DNA from: Planotetraspora kaengkrachanensis
Lineage (GTDB): Bacteria > Actinomycetota > Actinomycetes > Streptosporangiales > Streptosporangiaceae
Reading direction: 5' to 3'
Assembly: GCF_016862895.1 (NCBI RefSeq)
Contig: NZ_BONV01000044.1
Span: 1-64,000 of the forward strand
Length of the DNA: 64,000 nt
In this document: in pieces, positions 17,163 through 25,893 of the stretch
Numbering within the stretch: the stretch's first letter is position 1
Layout: each line of letters starts with the position of its first letter
Position numbers and translations under genes: made by a program
Notes under the pieces: model-generated
What the model saw: only the letters and a program-made list of their open reading frames with translations
What the model was told of the DNA's origin: nothing
The model's database searches: none

Positions 17163-17980
17163 TCAGCGGGTGACGTCCACGCTGTCGAGTGCGGCGTTGT
17201 CGCCGGAACTGGCGGCGTTGCGTACGCCGGTCAGCCGCACCCGCAGGGTGTGGGCCCCCGAGGGGAGGATCGGGCTGGTCCAGACGACGCCGGACGCGTC
17301 GCGGGTCGGGCTGTAGTCGTCGACGGTGGTCTCCGGGCCGCCGTCGACGGACAGCGCGATGATCTGCTGGTCGCGGTCGCGTACGGCACGCAGGGCGACC
17401 CGGGTGCCGGTGAAGCGGAACGTCGCCGTCGCGCCGGCCGTGTAGCTCCAGTTGGCCGTCCCGGCGTACATGTCGGGCACGCCGGTGGTCAGGCCCCAGT
17501 TCGGGCCGTACTGGAACTGCAGGTCACCGCTTCCGGTGGTGTTGCCGTCGACCGTGACCACCGTCGGGGGCGGTGCGGCCTGCCGGGAGACGTCGGCGCG
17601 GTCGAGGGCGATGTTGACGCCGCCGCTCTGCGAGTTCCGCTGGCCCGTGTTGACGATCGTCAGCGTGTGCGAGCCCGAGGACAGGACCGCGCTGGTCCAG
17701 ACGACGCCGGACGCGTCGCGGGACGGGCTGTAGTCGTCGACGGTCTGCGCCGCGTCGCCGTCGACGGACACGGTCATCCTGCCCTGGTCGACGTCGCGTA
17801 CGGCACGCAGCGCCACCTGGGTGCCGGTGAAGCGGAACGTGGCGGTGGCTCCGGCGGTGTGGCTCCAGTTGGCCGTCCCGGCGTACATGTCGGGCACGCC
17901 GGTGGTCAGTCCCCAGTTCGGGCCGTACTGGAACTGCAGGTCGCCGCTTCCGGTGGTGTTCCCGTCGACCGTGACGGTGC
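17163..17980 (-). repeat. Intragenic tandem duplication, period 417 bp
   Basis: The last two modules of the secreted glycosidase gene are near-identical at the DNA level. For example, the stretch beginning GCGTACATGTCGGGCACGCC occurs at 17464 and again at 17881, followed by nearly identical sequence for about 100 bp. The offset is exactly 139 codons, so the duplication keeps the frame. Confidence 0.85.
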
Positions 17981-19388
17981 CGGCGCCCGGCGTGCCGCCG
18001 CCCGGGGTCAGCGTGATGGTGTAGGCGTCGGTGCCGGAGGCATGGGTGACCGGGACGGCGACGGCGTCACCGGTGACGGCGACGTCGCCCTCGGACACGA
18101 CGAAGGGCGCGGACAGCGGGCTCTGATGGGGGATCCGCTCCACCTTCACCCGCACGGTGCCGTTGACGACCAGCCATGGAGCGGAGGACAGGCCGCTGAC
18201 GGCGACGGTCGTGGTGCCGGTCTGCCCCGCCTGGTTGCCGAGCAGCGCGATGACGCGGCCCTGCCCCTGGTCGGCGGCGGCCGCGACGGCGACTCCGTTC
18301 GCGTTCGTGGTCGCGACCAGGTTGCCGGTCATCTGGGCGTACGCCTGGTAGACCCACCACTGGCCGGTGGGCCGCTGGTCGGAGGTCAGGACCGAGTCGA
18401 GGGTGCCGGCGACGCAGCAGTCCGACCAGATCGCGTGGGCGGCGGCCGAGATGTCCGACTGAGCCAGCCGGCCCAGGTACCAGGCCAGGTAGCCGGGGTT
18501 CTGCTGCTGGGAGAACAGGTACTCGTCCATGGTCAGCGGCATCGCCGGGATGCCGTTCGCGGACAACAGGCTCCTGGCGTCGGCCGCGTCGGCGACGGGA
18601 TCACCGCTGAAGTGCCAGTTCAGCACGTTCGGGAGCGTCCCGTCCGCCTTGGTGCGGGCCAGGAAGTCGTTGATCCAGGTGCGGTTGTAGCCGCCGAAGG
18701 ACGGGCCGACGACGACGGCCGCGGGATCCAGCCGGCGGATCTCGTTCACCGCCGTGTCCCACATCTGGAAGTACTGCGCGCTGTTGACGCCGCGCGGCCA
18801 GAAACTCGTGCCCTCAGGCTCGTTCCAGATGTCGTACCGCACCGGGACGCCGGACGCGCGTACGTCGGCGACGAGCCGGCCGATGAACGTCCGCCAGTTG
18901 GCGCAGTCGCCGTTGTCGCACGGGTACACGGTGCTCGCGGGCTGTTCGGTGTCCGCGCCCCAGACGTCGGAGACCAGTAGGTGGTAGGCGGCGCCGTACG
19001 GTGCGGCCGTCACCCGCCTGGCCTGGTCGAGCGCCGAGGTCAGGCGGACCTGGTAACCAGGTCCTGCGGTGTAGCCGTCGCCGATCCAGCCGTGCCCGGC
19101 GATGCGGGCTCCGCCGCCGCGGAAGAGGGTCGGCCGCAGCGGCTGGAGGAGGCCGTCGGCAGGCCCGGACCCGTTCTGGCTGAGTCCGTACAGGAAACCG
19201 GCTCCGGCGCGGGTGGGAACCCTGCCGCGCCGGGACAGGTCGACGGTGACCGTGGCGTCCGCCGCGTTCGCGGGCGCCGCCGGCAGCGGAGTCAGGGCCA
19301 CCACGGCGGCGATGGCGAGCACCGGCGCCGCCGACCGGCGGACGAGGCGGATGAGGCGGGCGAAGCGGAGGCGGGTGTGGGGGGTCAT
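17163..19388 (-). CDS. Secreted clan-A glycoside hydrolase (GH39-like) with two tandem C-terminal modules
   Basis: 741 residues. A signal peptide (RR-rich N-region, hydrophobic core ending PANA-ADA near residue 40) is followed by a TIM-barrel catalytic domain to about residue 400. It carries the acid/base motif YDIWNEPEG (Glu near 188) and a candidate nucleophile Glu in LTMDEYLF (near 287), the clan-A arrangement seen in GH39 and relatives. After a beta-rich segment come two nearly identical modules of about 130 residues (about 470-605 and 609-740), each starting VTVDGNTTGSGDLQFQYG, likely carbohydrate-binding. ATG 19388 has AGGAGGAG upstream. Last gene of the sugar operon; probably degrades an external glycan or glycoside. 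Confidence 0.82.
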   Translation of the reverse strand: MTPHTRLRFARLIRLVRRSAAPVLAIAAVVALTPLPAAPANAADATVTVDLSRRGRVPTRAGAGFLYGLSQNGSGPADGLLQPLRPTLFRGGGARIAGHGWIGDGYTAGPGYQVRLTSALDQARRVTAAPYGAAYHLLVSDVWGADTEQPASTVYPCDNGDCANWRTFIGRLVADVRASGVPVRYDIWNEPEGTSFWPRGVNSAQYFQMWDTAVNEIRRLDPAAVVVGPSFGGYNRTWINDFLARTKADGTLPNVLNWHFSGDPVADAADARSLLSANGIPAMPLTMDEYLFSQQQNPGYLAWYLGRLAQSDISAAAHAIWSDCCVAGTLDSVLTSDQRPTGQWWVYQAYAQMTGNLVATTNANGVAVAAAADQGQGRVIALLGNQAGQTGTTTVAVSGLSSAPWLVVNGTVRVKVERIPHQSPLSAPFVVSEGDVAVTGDAVAVPVTHASGTDAYTITLTPGGGTPGAGTVTVDGNTTGSGDLQFQYGPNWGLTTGVPDMYAGTANWSHTAGATATFRFTGTQVALRAVRDVDQGRMTVSVDGDAAQTVDDYSPSRDASGVVWTSAVLSSGSHTLTIVNTGQRNSQSGGVNIALDRADVSRQAAPPPTVVTVDGNTTGSGDLQFQYGPNWGLTTGVPDMYAGTANWSYTAGATATFRFTGTRVALRAVRDRDQQIIALSVDGGPETTVDDYSPTRDASGVVWTSPILPSGAHTLRVRLTGVRNAASSGDNAALDSVDVTR

Positions 19389-19410
19389 CACTCCTCCTGG
19401 ATAGGGGGTG

Positions 19411-19440
19411 GAGGCGCCCGGCCGGGAGGACGGGCGCCTC
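19411..19440 (-). terminator. Hairpin between the GH31 and secreted glycosidase genes
   Basis: GAGGCGCCCG (19411-19420) and CGGGCGCCTC (19431-19440) pair perfectly over a 10-base loop, beginning 4 bp past the GH31 stop. It may attenuate transcription into the last gene of the operon or protect the upstream message from decay. Confidence 0.65.
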
Positions 19441-19443
19441 GGG

Positions 19444-21432
19444 CTAGGGGTGGACGGGAAGCCGGGCGTCGTCCCGGCTGAACAGGGGGATCCGGTCGAG
19501 GGGGGCGTCGACCGTGATCCGGGTGCCGCCCGCATGGACCGCACCGGTGTCCGTGTGCGTCCAGGAGGCGCCTGCGGGGAGGTACACCTCGCGGCTGCGG
19601 GCGCCGAGCTCGGTGACCGGAGCGACCAGCAGGTCGCGGCCGAACATGAACTCGTCGTCGACGGCCCAGGCGGCCTCGTCGCCGGGGAACTCCAGCAGCA
19701 GCGGGCGCATCAGGGGCAGCCCGGTGCGCTCGCCGTCGCGCAACTGGTCGTGGAGGTACGGCCGCAGCCGCTCGCGCAGAGCCATGACGCCGGTGATTGC
19801 CCGCAGCGCCTCGTCGCCGAAGGACCAGACCTCGTTCGGCCCGCCGGACACCCCGACGAAGCTGCGGCCGACGCGCGGCTCGCGGTGGCCGTGCAGGCGG
19901 AACAGCGGGCAGAAGGCGCCGAACTGGAACCACCGGACGATCAACTCGCGGTATTCCGGGTCGTCGGGGTCGCCGCCGTGGAAGCCGCCGATGTCGGTCG
20001 TCCACCACGGCAGGCCGCTCATCGCCACGTTCAGCCCGGCCCTGATGGAGGACGCGAGGGCGTCGAACGTGGCCGGGATGTCCCCCGACCACAGCGCCAC
20101 GCCGTAACGTTGCGAGCCCGCCCAGGCCGAACGGGCCAGTGAGAGCACCTCGGTCTCGCCCAGCGCCTGCATGTGCTCGTGGACGCCGCGGGCGTGCTCC
20201 CGCGGATAGAGGTTGGCCACCTCGGCGCCCGGCCCGGCGGCGAAGCTGAGGTTGTGCGCGTGTCCCGGCCGCGTCTCAGGCTCGCACGCGTCGAGCCACC
20301 AGATGCGGATCCCGGCCTTGTAGTAGTGCTCGTAAAGCTGGTCCCACAGCCAGTCCCTGGCCCGCTCGTCGGTCGCGTCGTAGAACGCGACGGCGATGTC
20401 GGAGTCCGACTCTCCGTCGGGCCACTCGGCGTGTACGGCGGCGCCGCTTTCCGTGGCGATCAGCAGTCCCGCCTCCCGCATCGGGCCGTAGTTGCCCGAC
20501 AGCGGGCTCACCGACGGCCACACGGAAACCGCCGGTTCGACCCCGAGGGCCCGCAGCTCGTCCACCATCGCGTGCGGGTCGGGCCACGCGTCGTGGTCGA
20601 AGTCCCAGTCGCCGATGTGGCGCCAGTGCAGGTAGTCGACGACGATGACGGACAGCGGCAGGCCGCGGCGGGCGTACTCGCGGGCGACGCCCAGCAGTTC
20701 CTCCTGGCTCTCGTAGCGCAGCTTGCTCTGCCAGAACCCCGACGCCCAGGACGGCAGGCGTGGGGCGTGACCGGTGGCGTCGGCGTAGTGGGCGAGCATC
20801 TCGGCCGGCGTGCCCGTGGTGAGCCAGTAGTCGAGCTGCCGGGCCTGGTCGGACACCCAGCGCGTGCCGTTGGCGGCGAACTCCACCCGCCCCACCGCCG
20901 GGCTGTTCCACAGCAGGCCGTAGCCGCGGCTGGACACGGCGAACGGGACCGTCACCTCGCCGTTGCGCTGCCGCAGCTCCAGCACCATGCCCTTCTGGTC
21001 GAAGCGGCCGTGCCCGTGCTGCCCCAGGCCGTAGATCCTCTCGTCGTCGTAGGCGGCGAACCGCTGCTCGATCCGATGGCTGCCACCGCCCGCCGCCTCG
21101 AAGTGGCGCGGCCCCGGCCACCAGAAGTGGGCCGGCTCCTCACGCAGCAGTTCGGCCCCGGTGCCGGACCGGGAGGCGGTCAGCAGGCCGTCGGCGGTGA
21201 CGGTGACGGTCAGCGCGCCGTTGCTCAGCGTGGCCAGGTCCGCGCCGATCTCTACGCGTGCGCCGTCCGATGAGGGCGGTTCCGCGTCGAGCGCGCCGGG
21301 CAGGCCGTCGAGGATGTGATGGACGCCGGCGCGCACCCGCACGCTGTCGCGGCCCCACGGCTGGATGGCGAGCACCTCGTGCCCGCGCCGCCAGATGAGC
21401 TGGTGCGCGGACTCGGTGAACGGACGAGGCAA
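19444..21432 (-). CDS. Glycoside hydrolase family 31 (alpha-xylosidase/alpha-glucosidase type)
   Basis: 662 residues, no signal peptide, so cytoplasmic. The N-terminal beta-sandwich is followed by a (beta/alpha)8 barrel with the GH31 nucleophile motif WWLDACEPE near residue 379 and the downstream LHGHREPR block containing family-conserved His-Gly and Arg-Glu-Pro. Start uncertain: TTG at 21432 is preferred because AGGAG lies seven bases upstream; GTG at 21447 would put that AGGAG inside the coding region. It follows the ABC permeases and presumably hydrolyses the imported oligosaccharide from its non-reducing alpha-linked end. Xyloside versus glucoside specificity cannot be read from the sequence. 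Confidence 0.9.
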   Translation of the reverse strand: MPRPFTESAHQLIWRRGHEVLAIQPWGRDSVRVRAGVHHILDGLPGALDAEPPSSDGARVEIGADLATLSNGALTVTVTADGLLTASRSGTGAELLREEPAHFWWPGPRHFEAAGGGSHRIEQRFAAYDDERIYGLGQHGHGRFDQKGMVLELRQRNGEVTVPFAVSSRGYGLLWNSPAVGRVEFAANGTRWVSDQARQLDYWLTTGTPAEMLAHYADATGHAPRLPSWASGFWQSKLRYESQEELLGVAREYARRGLPLSVIVVDYLHWRHIGDWDFDHDAWPDPHAMVDELRALGVEPAVSVWPSVSPLSGNYGPMREAGLLIATESGAAVHAEWPDGESDSDIAVAFYDATDERARDWLWDQLYEHYYKAGIRIWWLDACEPETRPGHAHNLSFAAGPGAEVANLYPREHARGVHEHMQALGETEVLSLARSAWAGSQRYGVALWSGDIPATFDALASSIRAGLNVAMSGLPWWTTDIGGFHGGDPDDPEYRELIVRWFQFGAFCPLFRLHGHREPRVGRSFVGVSGGPNEVWSFGDEALRAITGVMALRERLRPYLHDQLRDGERTGLPLMRPLLLEFPGDEAAWAVDDEFMFGRDLLVAPVTELGARSREVYLPAGASWTHTDTGAVHAGGTRITVDAPLDRIPLFSRDDARLPVHP

Positions 21433-21448
21433 GGGTTCTCCTGTCACG

Positions 21449-21470
21449 GATGATCAAACAGATGATCAAA
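21449..21470. repeat. 10-bp direct repeat upstream of GH31
   Basis: GATGATCAAA occurs at 21449-21458 and 21461-21470, a 12-bp period, about one helical turn, in an AT-rich patch between the permease stop and the GH31 start. It could be an activator site or an internal promoter element. Confidence 0.45.
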
Positions 21471-21511
21471 GGGTTCGTGGGCGGGGGAGGGGCTCGGGAG
21501 GGTCCACGGCG

Positions 21512-22330
21512 TCAGTCCTTCACGCTGCCGGCGGTGACACCGGCGGCGACGTAGCGCTGTGCCACCACCAGCAGCACCGCGACCGGCACCGACGCCATGA
21601 CGCCGGTGGCCATCACGCTGTTCCAGTCGCTCATGTGCGCGCCGATGAAGCGGTAGATGCCGACGGTGATCGGCGCCCGCTCGTCGCGTGAGGTGAGGGT
21701 CACGCCGAACAGGAAGTCCGCCCAGGCGAACAGGAACGAGAACAGGCCCGCCGTGATCACGGCGTTGCGGCTCACCGGCAGGATGATCGATACGAGCGTG
21801 CGCAGCCGGGTCGCGCCGTCGATCGCCGCCGCCTCCCGCACCTCGGCGGGCACCGTGCGCATGAACGCGTGCAGGATCAGGACGGCGAACGGCACCGACA
21901 ACGTCGAGTCGGCCAGAACCAGCGCGAGTGGCGAGTTGATCAGATGCAGCGCGTCCGCGGCGACGTAGAGGCCGTTGGCCATCACGATGCCGGGGATCAT
22001 CTGCGCGATCAGCAGGGCGAACACCAGGAGCCTGCCCCCGGCCGCGCGGAGCTGGGCGAGCCCGTACGCGGCCGGCACGGCGATCAGCAGCGTCGCCGCC
22101 ACCGTGCCCAGCGACACGTACAGGCTGGTGAGCAGGTGGCCGCCCTGGCTGGACAGGGCGTTGCGGTACCCCTCGAACGTGGCGTGGACCGGCAGCCAGG
22201 CGGGCTCGCTGCCGACCAGTTCGGTGGAGGGGAGCAGGGACGCGTTCACCATCCAGTACAGCGGGAACAGCATGACCGCGAGGATCAGCAGCCCCGCCGC
22301 CGTCGTGGCGTACCGGCGGACGGCGGTCAT
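21512..22330 (-). CDS. Carbohydrate ABC transporter permease (MalG/CUT1 type)
   Basis: 272-residue inner-membrane permease with six predicted hydrophobic helices. The EAA cytoplasmic loop that contacts the ATPase is visible as EAAAIDGATRLRTLVSIILP near residues 180-200. MVNASLLPSTEL after the first helix is typical of MalG-like subunits. It starts in a 4-bp ATGA overlap with the preceding permease gene. No ATPase gene lies in the operon, as is common for actinomycete CUT1 importers that share the MsiK ATPase encoded elsewhere. Confidence 0.93.
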   Translation of the reverse strand: MTAVRRYATTAAGLLILAVMLFPLYWMVNASLLPSTELVGSEPAWLPVHATFEGYRNALSSQGGHLLTSLYVSLGTVAATLLIAVPAAYGLAQLRAAGGRLLVFALLIAQMIPGIVMANGLYVAADALHLINSPLALVLADSTLSVPFAVLILHAFMRTVPAEVREAAAIDGATRLRTLVSIILPVSRNAVITAGLFSFLFAWADFLFGVTLTSRDERAPITVGIYRFIGAHMSDWNSVMATGVMASVPVAVLLVVAQRYVAAGVTAGSVKD

Positions 22331-23349
22331 GCGGCGGCCCGCCCTTCACCGTCGCGGGTGGCCCTGAGGTAGACGAACGCGAAGACCACGGCGACGACGA
22401 TGAGCAGGTTGCCCACGACGGCTCCGTGACCGAACGTCAGCCGCTGGAACGACAGGTCGTAGGCGAAGGTGGTCAGGGTCTGCGAGGAGTCCGCCGGGCC
22501 GCCCTGGGTGAGCACCATGATCACGTCGAAGACCTTCAGGGTGTAGATGAGCCCGAGGGTGAGCACCACCGCGGTGACCGGGCGGAGCAGGGGAAGGGTG
22601 ATGTGCCGGAACCGCCGCCACGCGCCTGCGCCGTCCAGCGCGGCGGCCTCGTACAGGTGGGCGGGGATGCCCTGCAGGCCGCCGTAGAGGATCACCATGT
22701 TGAACGGGACGCCGACCCAGATGTTGACCAGCGTCACCGACAGCAGGCTCACGCTCGTGCTGGCCAGCCACGGGATCGGCCGGTCGATGAGATGAACCTG
22801 CATCAGCGCCTGGTTGAGCACGCCGGAATCGGTCTCCATGATCCATCGCCAGGCCGTGCCGGACACGACCAGCGGCAGCAGCCACGGCACGAGCAGCAGC
22901 GAACGGAGCAGTCCGCCAAGGGGGAACCGGCGCTGGAAGAACACCGCCAGCGCCAGGCCGGCGCCGAACTGGAAGAGCAGCGAACCCACCGTGAAGAGCA
23001 CGGTGTTCGCCACGGTCGCGGCGAACGCCGGGTCCTGCCAGACGGCCTCGTAGTTCCGCCAGCCGACGAACGGCGCCCGCCCGGTGAAGAACGAGGTCAC
23101 CGTGTAGTCCTGGAAGCTCATCCGCACGTTGGCCGCCAGCGGATAAACGTAGAAGGCGGCGACGTACAGCCAGGCCGGCGCGATGAAGCCGAAGGCGGCC
23201 CAGCCCGTGCCGCCGCGGCTCCTGCGGGCGCCCGCGCTGCGCCCCCCGTGTCGTCCCACGTGCAGTCCGGCGCGTCGTCCCACGCGTCGTCCCACGCGGA
23301 CGGCCCCGGCCGGCGCGGCCGCGCCGGGGATGGTCTCGGCCATCATCAC
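22327..23349 (-). CDS. Carbohydrate ABC transporter permease (MalF/UgpA type)
   Basis: 340 residues with six hydrophobic helices and the EAA loop YEAAALDGAGAWRRFRHITL near residues 235-255. The first ~50 residues are unusual: an arginine/glycine-rich tail (VGRRVGRRAG, then GRHGGR) encoded by three copies of TCGTCCCACG (complement orientation) between 23251 and 23296. GTG at 23349 or the two following ATGs fit an AGAGGA ribosome binding site. It lies 10 bp after the binding-protein gene and overlaps the next permease by 4 bp. Confidence 0.92.
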   Translation of the reverse strand: MMMAETIPGAAAPAGAVRVGRRVGRRAGLHVGRHGGRSAGARRSRGGTGWAAFGFIAPAWLYVAAFYVYPLAANVRMSFQDYTVTSFFTGRAPFVGWRNYEAVWQDPAFAATVANTVLFTVGSLLFQFGAGLALAVFFQRRFPLGGLLRSLLLVPWLLPLVVSGTAWRWIMETDSGVLNQALMQVHLIDRPIPWLASTSVSLLSVTLVNIWVGVPFNMVILYGGLQGIPAHLYEAAALDGAGAWRRFRHITLPLLRPVTAVVLTLGLIYTLKVFDVIMVLTQGGPADSSQTLTTFAYDLSFQRLTFGHGAVVGNLLIVVAVVFAFVYLRATRDGEGRAAA

Positions 23350-23359
23350 AGCGGTCCTC

Positions 23360-24619
23360 TCAGGCCCCCGCGGCGGCCTGCGCCGCGCTCAGCGCCTCCT
23401 GCGGCGGCGTGCCGCCGGCGAGTGACGCCTGGATCGCGTTGAACAGGGCCTCGCTGGCCTTCGGATACGCGGTTCCCAACTCGGCGGTGCGGGCTCTGGC
23501 CGTCGCCACCTCCTCGACGAACGCGGCCAGCTGCGGATTGCTCGCGGCCATCTGCTTCGCCGCCGCCTCGTTGCTCGGGATGTATCCGGCGTTGGTCGAC
23601 CACTCCAGGCTCTTGTCCTGGCTGAGCAGGCACTTCAGGACCGCGACCGCGTTCTTCTCCCGCGCCGGGTCGCTGCGTCCGACCGTCCACACCTCGCCAC
23701 CGAGCGGGGTGACCGGATCGGCCTCCGGCGAGGGGACCGGGATCGGGACGATGCCGAAGTTCAGGTCCTTCTTCTCGTTCAGCGTGGGGAGCTGCCAGGG
23801 GCCGTTGACCATCATCGCGGCGTTGCCCGCCATGAACTGGTCGTTGACGTCGGCCTGCGTCCACGTGACCACCGACTTGGAGGCCGACTTGCCGTCCACG
23901 AGGTCCTTCCACAACGTCAGCGCCTGGACGGCCTGCGGCGAGTCCAGCTGCTTGAGGCCGGCCCCGGCCGTCCAGAGGAACGGCTCGAACTGGAAGCTGC
24001 CCTCCTCGGTGCCCACGGCGGAGAACGCGATGCCGTACCGGGAGCCCTTGGTCAGCGCGCGGGCGGCCCTGGTCAGGTCGTCCCAGGTCTTCGGCGGCGT
24101 CAGACCGGCATCGGCGAAGACGTCCTTGTTGTAGTAGAGGGCCAGGCCGTTGACGCCGGGCGCGATGCCGTAGGTCTTGTCCTGGAACCGCCCCGCCTCG
24201 ACGATCGACGGATAGAGCCCCTCCGTGGTCAGCCCCGCGTCGGACAGCGGCAGCAGGCCACCCGTCGCGGCCAGCTGGGGCAGGTCCGGATTGTCGATGA
24301 GCGCGAGGTCCGGCATCGCGTGCGAGGACGCCTGCTGCAGCAGCTTCGGCATGAACTGGGCGCGGGGCACCTGCTGGTGTTCGATGGTGACGCCCACCTG
24401 GGCGGCGCACTCGTCCAGCAGTTTCGGCAACTGGGTGTTCTGCGGCGCGGCCTCGTAGTAGTCGATCTCGGTCAGCGTCGAGGCGCCGCCCGAGCCGCCC
24501 TCCGCCGCGTCCCCGACGCTGTCGCCGCACGCGGCCGCGGTCAGCGCGGTGACGGCGGCGACGGTGACGGCGGCGGCGCGGCGGGCCGTCCTGAGGGGGG
24601 TACCCGATATGCGTGTCAT
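23360..24619 (-). CDS. Extracellular sugar-binding lipoprotein of the CUT1 ABC importer
   Basis: 419 residues. A lipoprotein signal ends in TALTAAAC-G, with the lipobox Cys near residue 31, anchoring the protein to the outer face of the membrane. The rest has the type-1 solute-binding fold (ITYEAAPQNTQ-like start, WDDLTRAARALTKG, MVNGPWQLP). ATG 24619 is chosen because it gives a compact signal peptide. The gene is preceded by an operator-like sequence identical to the one before lacI, indicating its own regulated promoter. Substrate is probably an oligosaccharide matched to the GH31 and secreted glycosidase encoded downstream. Confidence 0.92.
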   Translation of the reverse strand: MTRISGTPLRTARRAAAVTVAAVTALTAAACGDSVGDAAEGGSGGASTLTEIDYYEAAPQNTQLPKLLDECAAQVGVTIEHQQVPRAQFMPKLLQQASSHAMPDLALIDNPDLPQLAATGGLLPLSDAGLTTEGLYPSIVEAGRFQDKTYGIAPGVNGLALYYNKDVFADAGLTPPKTWDDLTRAARALTKGSRYGIAFSAVGTEEGSFQFEPFLWTAGAGLKQLDSPQAVQALTLWKDLVDGKSASKSVVTWTQADVNDQFMAGNAAMMVNGPWQLPTLNEKKDLNFGIVPIPVPSPEADPVTPLGGEVWTVGRSDPAREKNAVAVLKCLLSQDKSLEWSTNAGYIPSNEAAAKQMAASNPQLAAFVEEVATARARTAELGTAYPKASEALFNAIQASLAGGTPPQEALSAAQAAAGA

Positions 24620-24630
24620 CGTGGGTTTGC

Positions 24631-24647
24631 CTTTCGAACTGATTCGA
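24631..24647 (-). promoter_or_regulatory. LacI-type operator before the binding-protein gene
   Basis: CTTTCGAACTGATTCGA contains the inverted repeat TCGAA-N4-TTCGA (24634-24647). The identical 17 bases occur before lacI at 25734-25750. The site ends 12 bp before the ATG on the minus strand, where a bound repressor would block initiation. Confidence 0.75.
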
Positions 24648-24686
24648 CGAACGTCGACGTCCGCCAAGGGGGTGGAGCCGCGCACG

Positions 24687-25721
24687 TCAGCTCCGTGGGG
24701 GGTGGTGGCCGGGGGAGCGACGCCGGCCCGTGCTCTCCCGGACCTTCAGCTCGGGAGCCAGCATGGTGACCGACGGAGGCCGCTCGCCGTTGATCAGGCC
24801 CGCGAGGCGCTGGACGGAGATGCGGGCCAGGTCCTCGACCGGCAGGGACACCGTGGTCAGCGGATGGGCCAAGCGCTCGACCGCGTCGTCGGGGCAGATC
24901 GCGATGACCGACACGTCGCCGGGCACCCGGTGACCGAGTGACGCGAGGCGATCGACCACGAGCGGGAGCGCCCATTCGTTGTAGACGATCAGCCCGCTCA
25001 TCTCGGGGTCCTTCTCGAGCAGTTCCTCGAGCGCGGCGACCACACCGCCGGGGGAGGGGTCGCACGCCGTCCACGTGGCCCGGGCGCCCTGCTCGCGCAG
25101 CGCGCTCATCGCGCCGTCGCGGGCGTGCGCCGCGTAGGCGACGCCCCGCCGGTAGGTCTCGGGCGGCTGGCCGAGGAAGCCCACGTGGGAGTGGCCGAGC
25201 TCCAGCAGGTGCTCGGCGCACAGCCGGCCGCACGCGGCGAAGTCGAAGTCGACGTACGGCAGGCCGTGCGGGTTGTCCGGGGTGCCGACCAGGACCGCCG
25301 GGCACTTCAGCGAACGCAGCAGCCCGGCCCGCTGGTCGCGTTGCTGCACCTCCATCACCATGACGCCGTCGACCAGCGCCGTGCCGACCGCGTCCCTGAT
25401 GGCGGTCTCGCCGTCGTCGTCGGGCAGCATCAGCAGCTTGAGGCCGACCTCGCGGGCCGCGGCCAGGGCCGCCCACACGTACGGCATCTGCACCTGGTTG
25501 TGGGGGCCGTGGACGAGCGGCAGCGCCATCGCGATGACCCCGGTGCGGCGGGTCCGGATCGACTGGGCGCCCGCGTGCGGCCGGAACTGCAGCTCCTCGA
25601 TGCTGCGCTCGACCCGTTTGATGGTCTCGGCGGAGATCGACCGCTTGCCGCTCAGCACGTACGACACCGTGCTGCGTGACACGCCCGCGTGCCGCGCGAC
25701 GTCGGCGATGGTCACCGTCAA
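24687..25721 (-). CDS. LacI-family regulator of the glycoside operon
   Basis: 344 residues. The N-terminal helix-turn-helix and hinge are TIADVARHAGVSRSTVSYVL (residues 4-23) and the following SGKRSISAETIKRVERSI; the remainder is a periplasmic-binding-protein-like sensor with GVMVMEVQQRDQRAGLLRSL and a C-terminal LAPELKVRESTGRR. TTG at 25721 is preferred because GGGAGA lies seven bases upstream; the GTG at 25715 is possible. First gene of the operon, with the same operator before itself and before the binding-protein gene, so autoregulation plus operon control is likely. The inducer is probably a sugar released from the imported substrate. Confidence 0.92.
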   Translation of the reverse strand: MTVTIADVARHAGVSRSTVSYVLSGKRSISAETIKRVERSIEELQFRPHAGAQSIRTRRTGVIAMALPLVHGPHNQVQMPYVWAALAAAREVGLKLLMLPDDDGETAIRDAVGTALVDGVMVMEVQQRDQRAGLLRSLKCPAVLVGTPDNPHGLPYVDFDFAACGRLCAEHLLELGHSHVGFLGQPPETYRRGVAYAAHARDGAMSALREQGARATWTACDPSPGGVVAALEELLEKDPEMSGLIVYNEWALPLVVDRLASLGHRVPGDVSVIAICPDDAVERLAHPLTTVSLPVEDLARISVQRLAGLINGERPPSVTMLAPELKVRESTGRRRSPGHHPPRS

Positions 25722-25733
25722 GGCCGTCTCCCG

Positions 25734-25750
25734 CTTTCGAACTGATTCGA
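25734..25750 (-). promoter_or_regulatory. LacI-type operator before lacI
   Basis: Exact second copy of CTTTCGAACTGATTCGA, with the same TCGAA-N4-TTCGA dyad, 12 bp upstream of the TTG start. Exact identity over 17 bases outside coding sequence supports a functional binding site. Confidence 0.75.
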
Positions 25751-25893
25751 TTGCGGGAAACGTAACACCAGCACAGATGGCTGACAAGACCCTGCTTACC
25801 GGAAGCTCCGGGACACCAGCGGGAGAGCGCGAATCGGCAGGTGCGACGCTGCGCGGCCGCGTACGGGGAACCGACGGGCCGCGCAGGCCGGGT

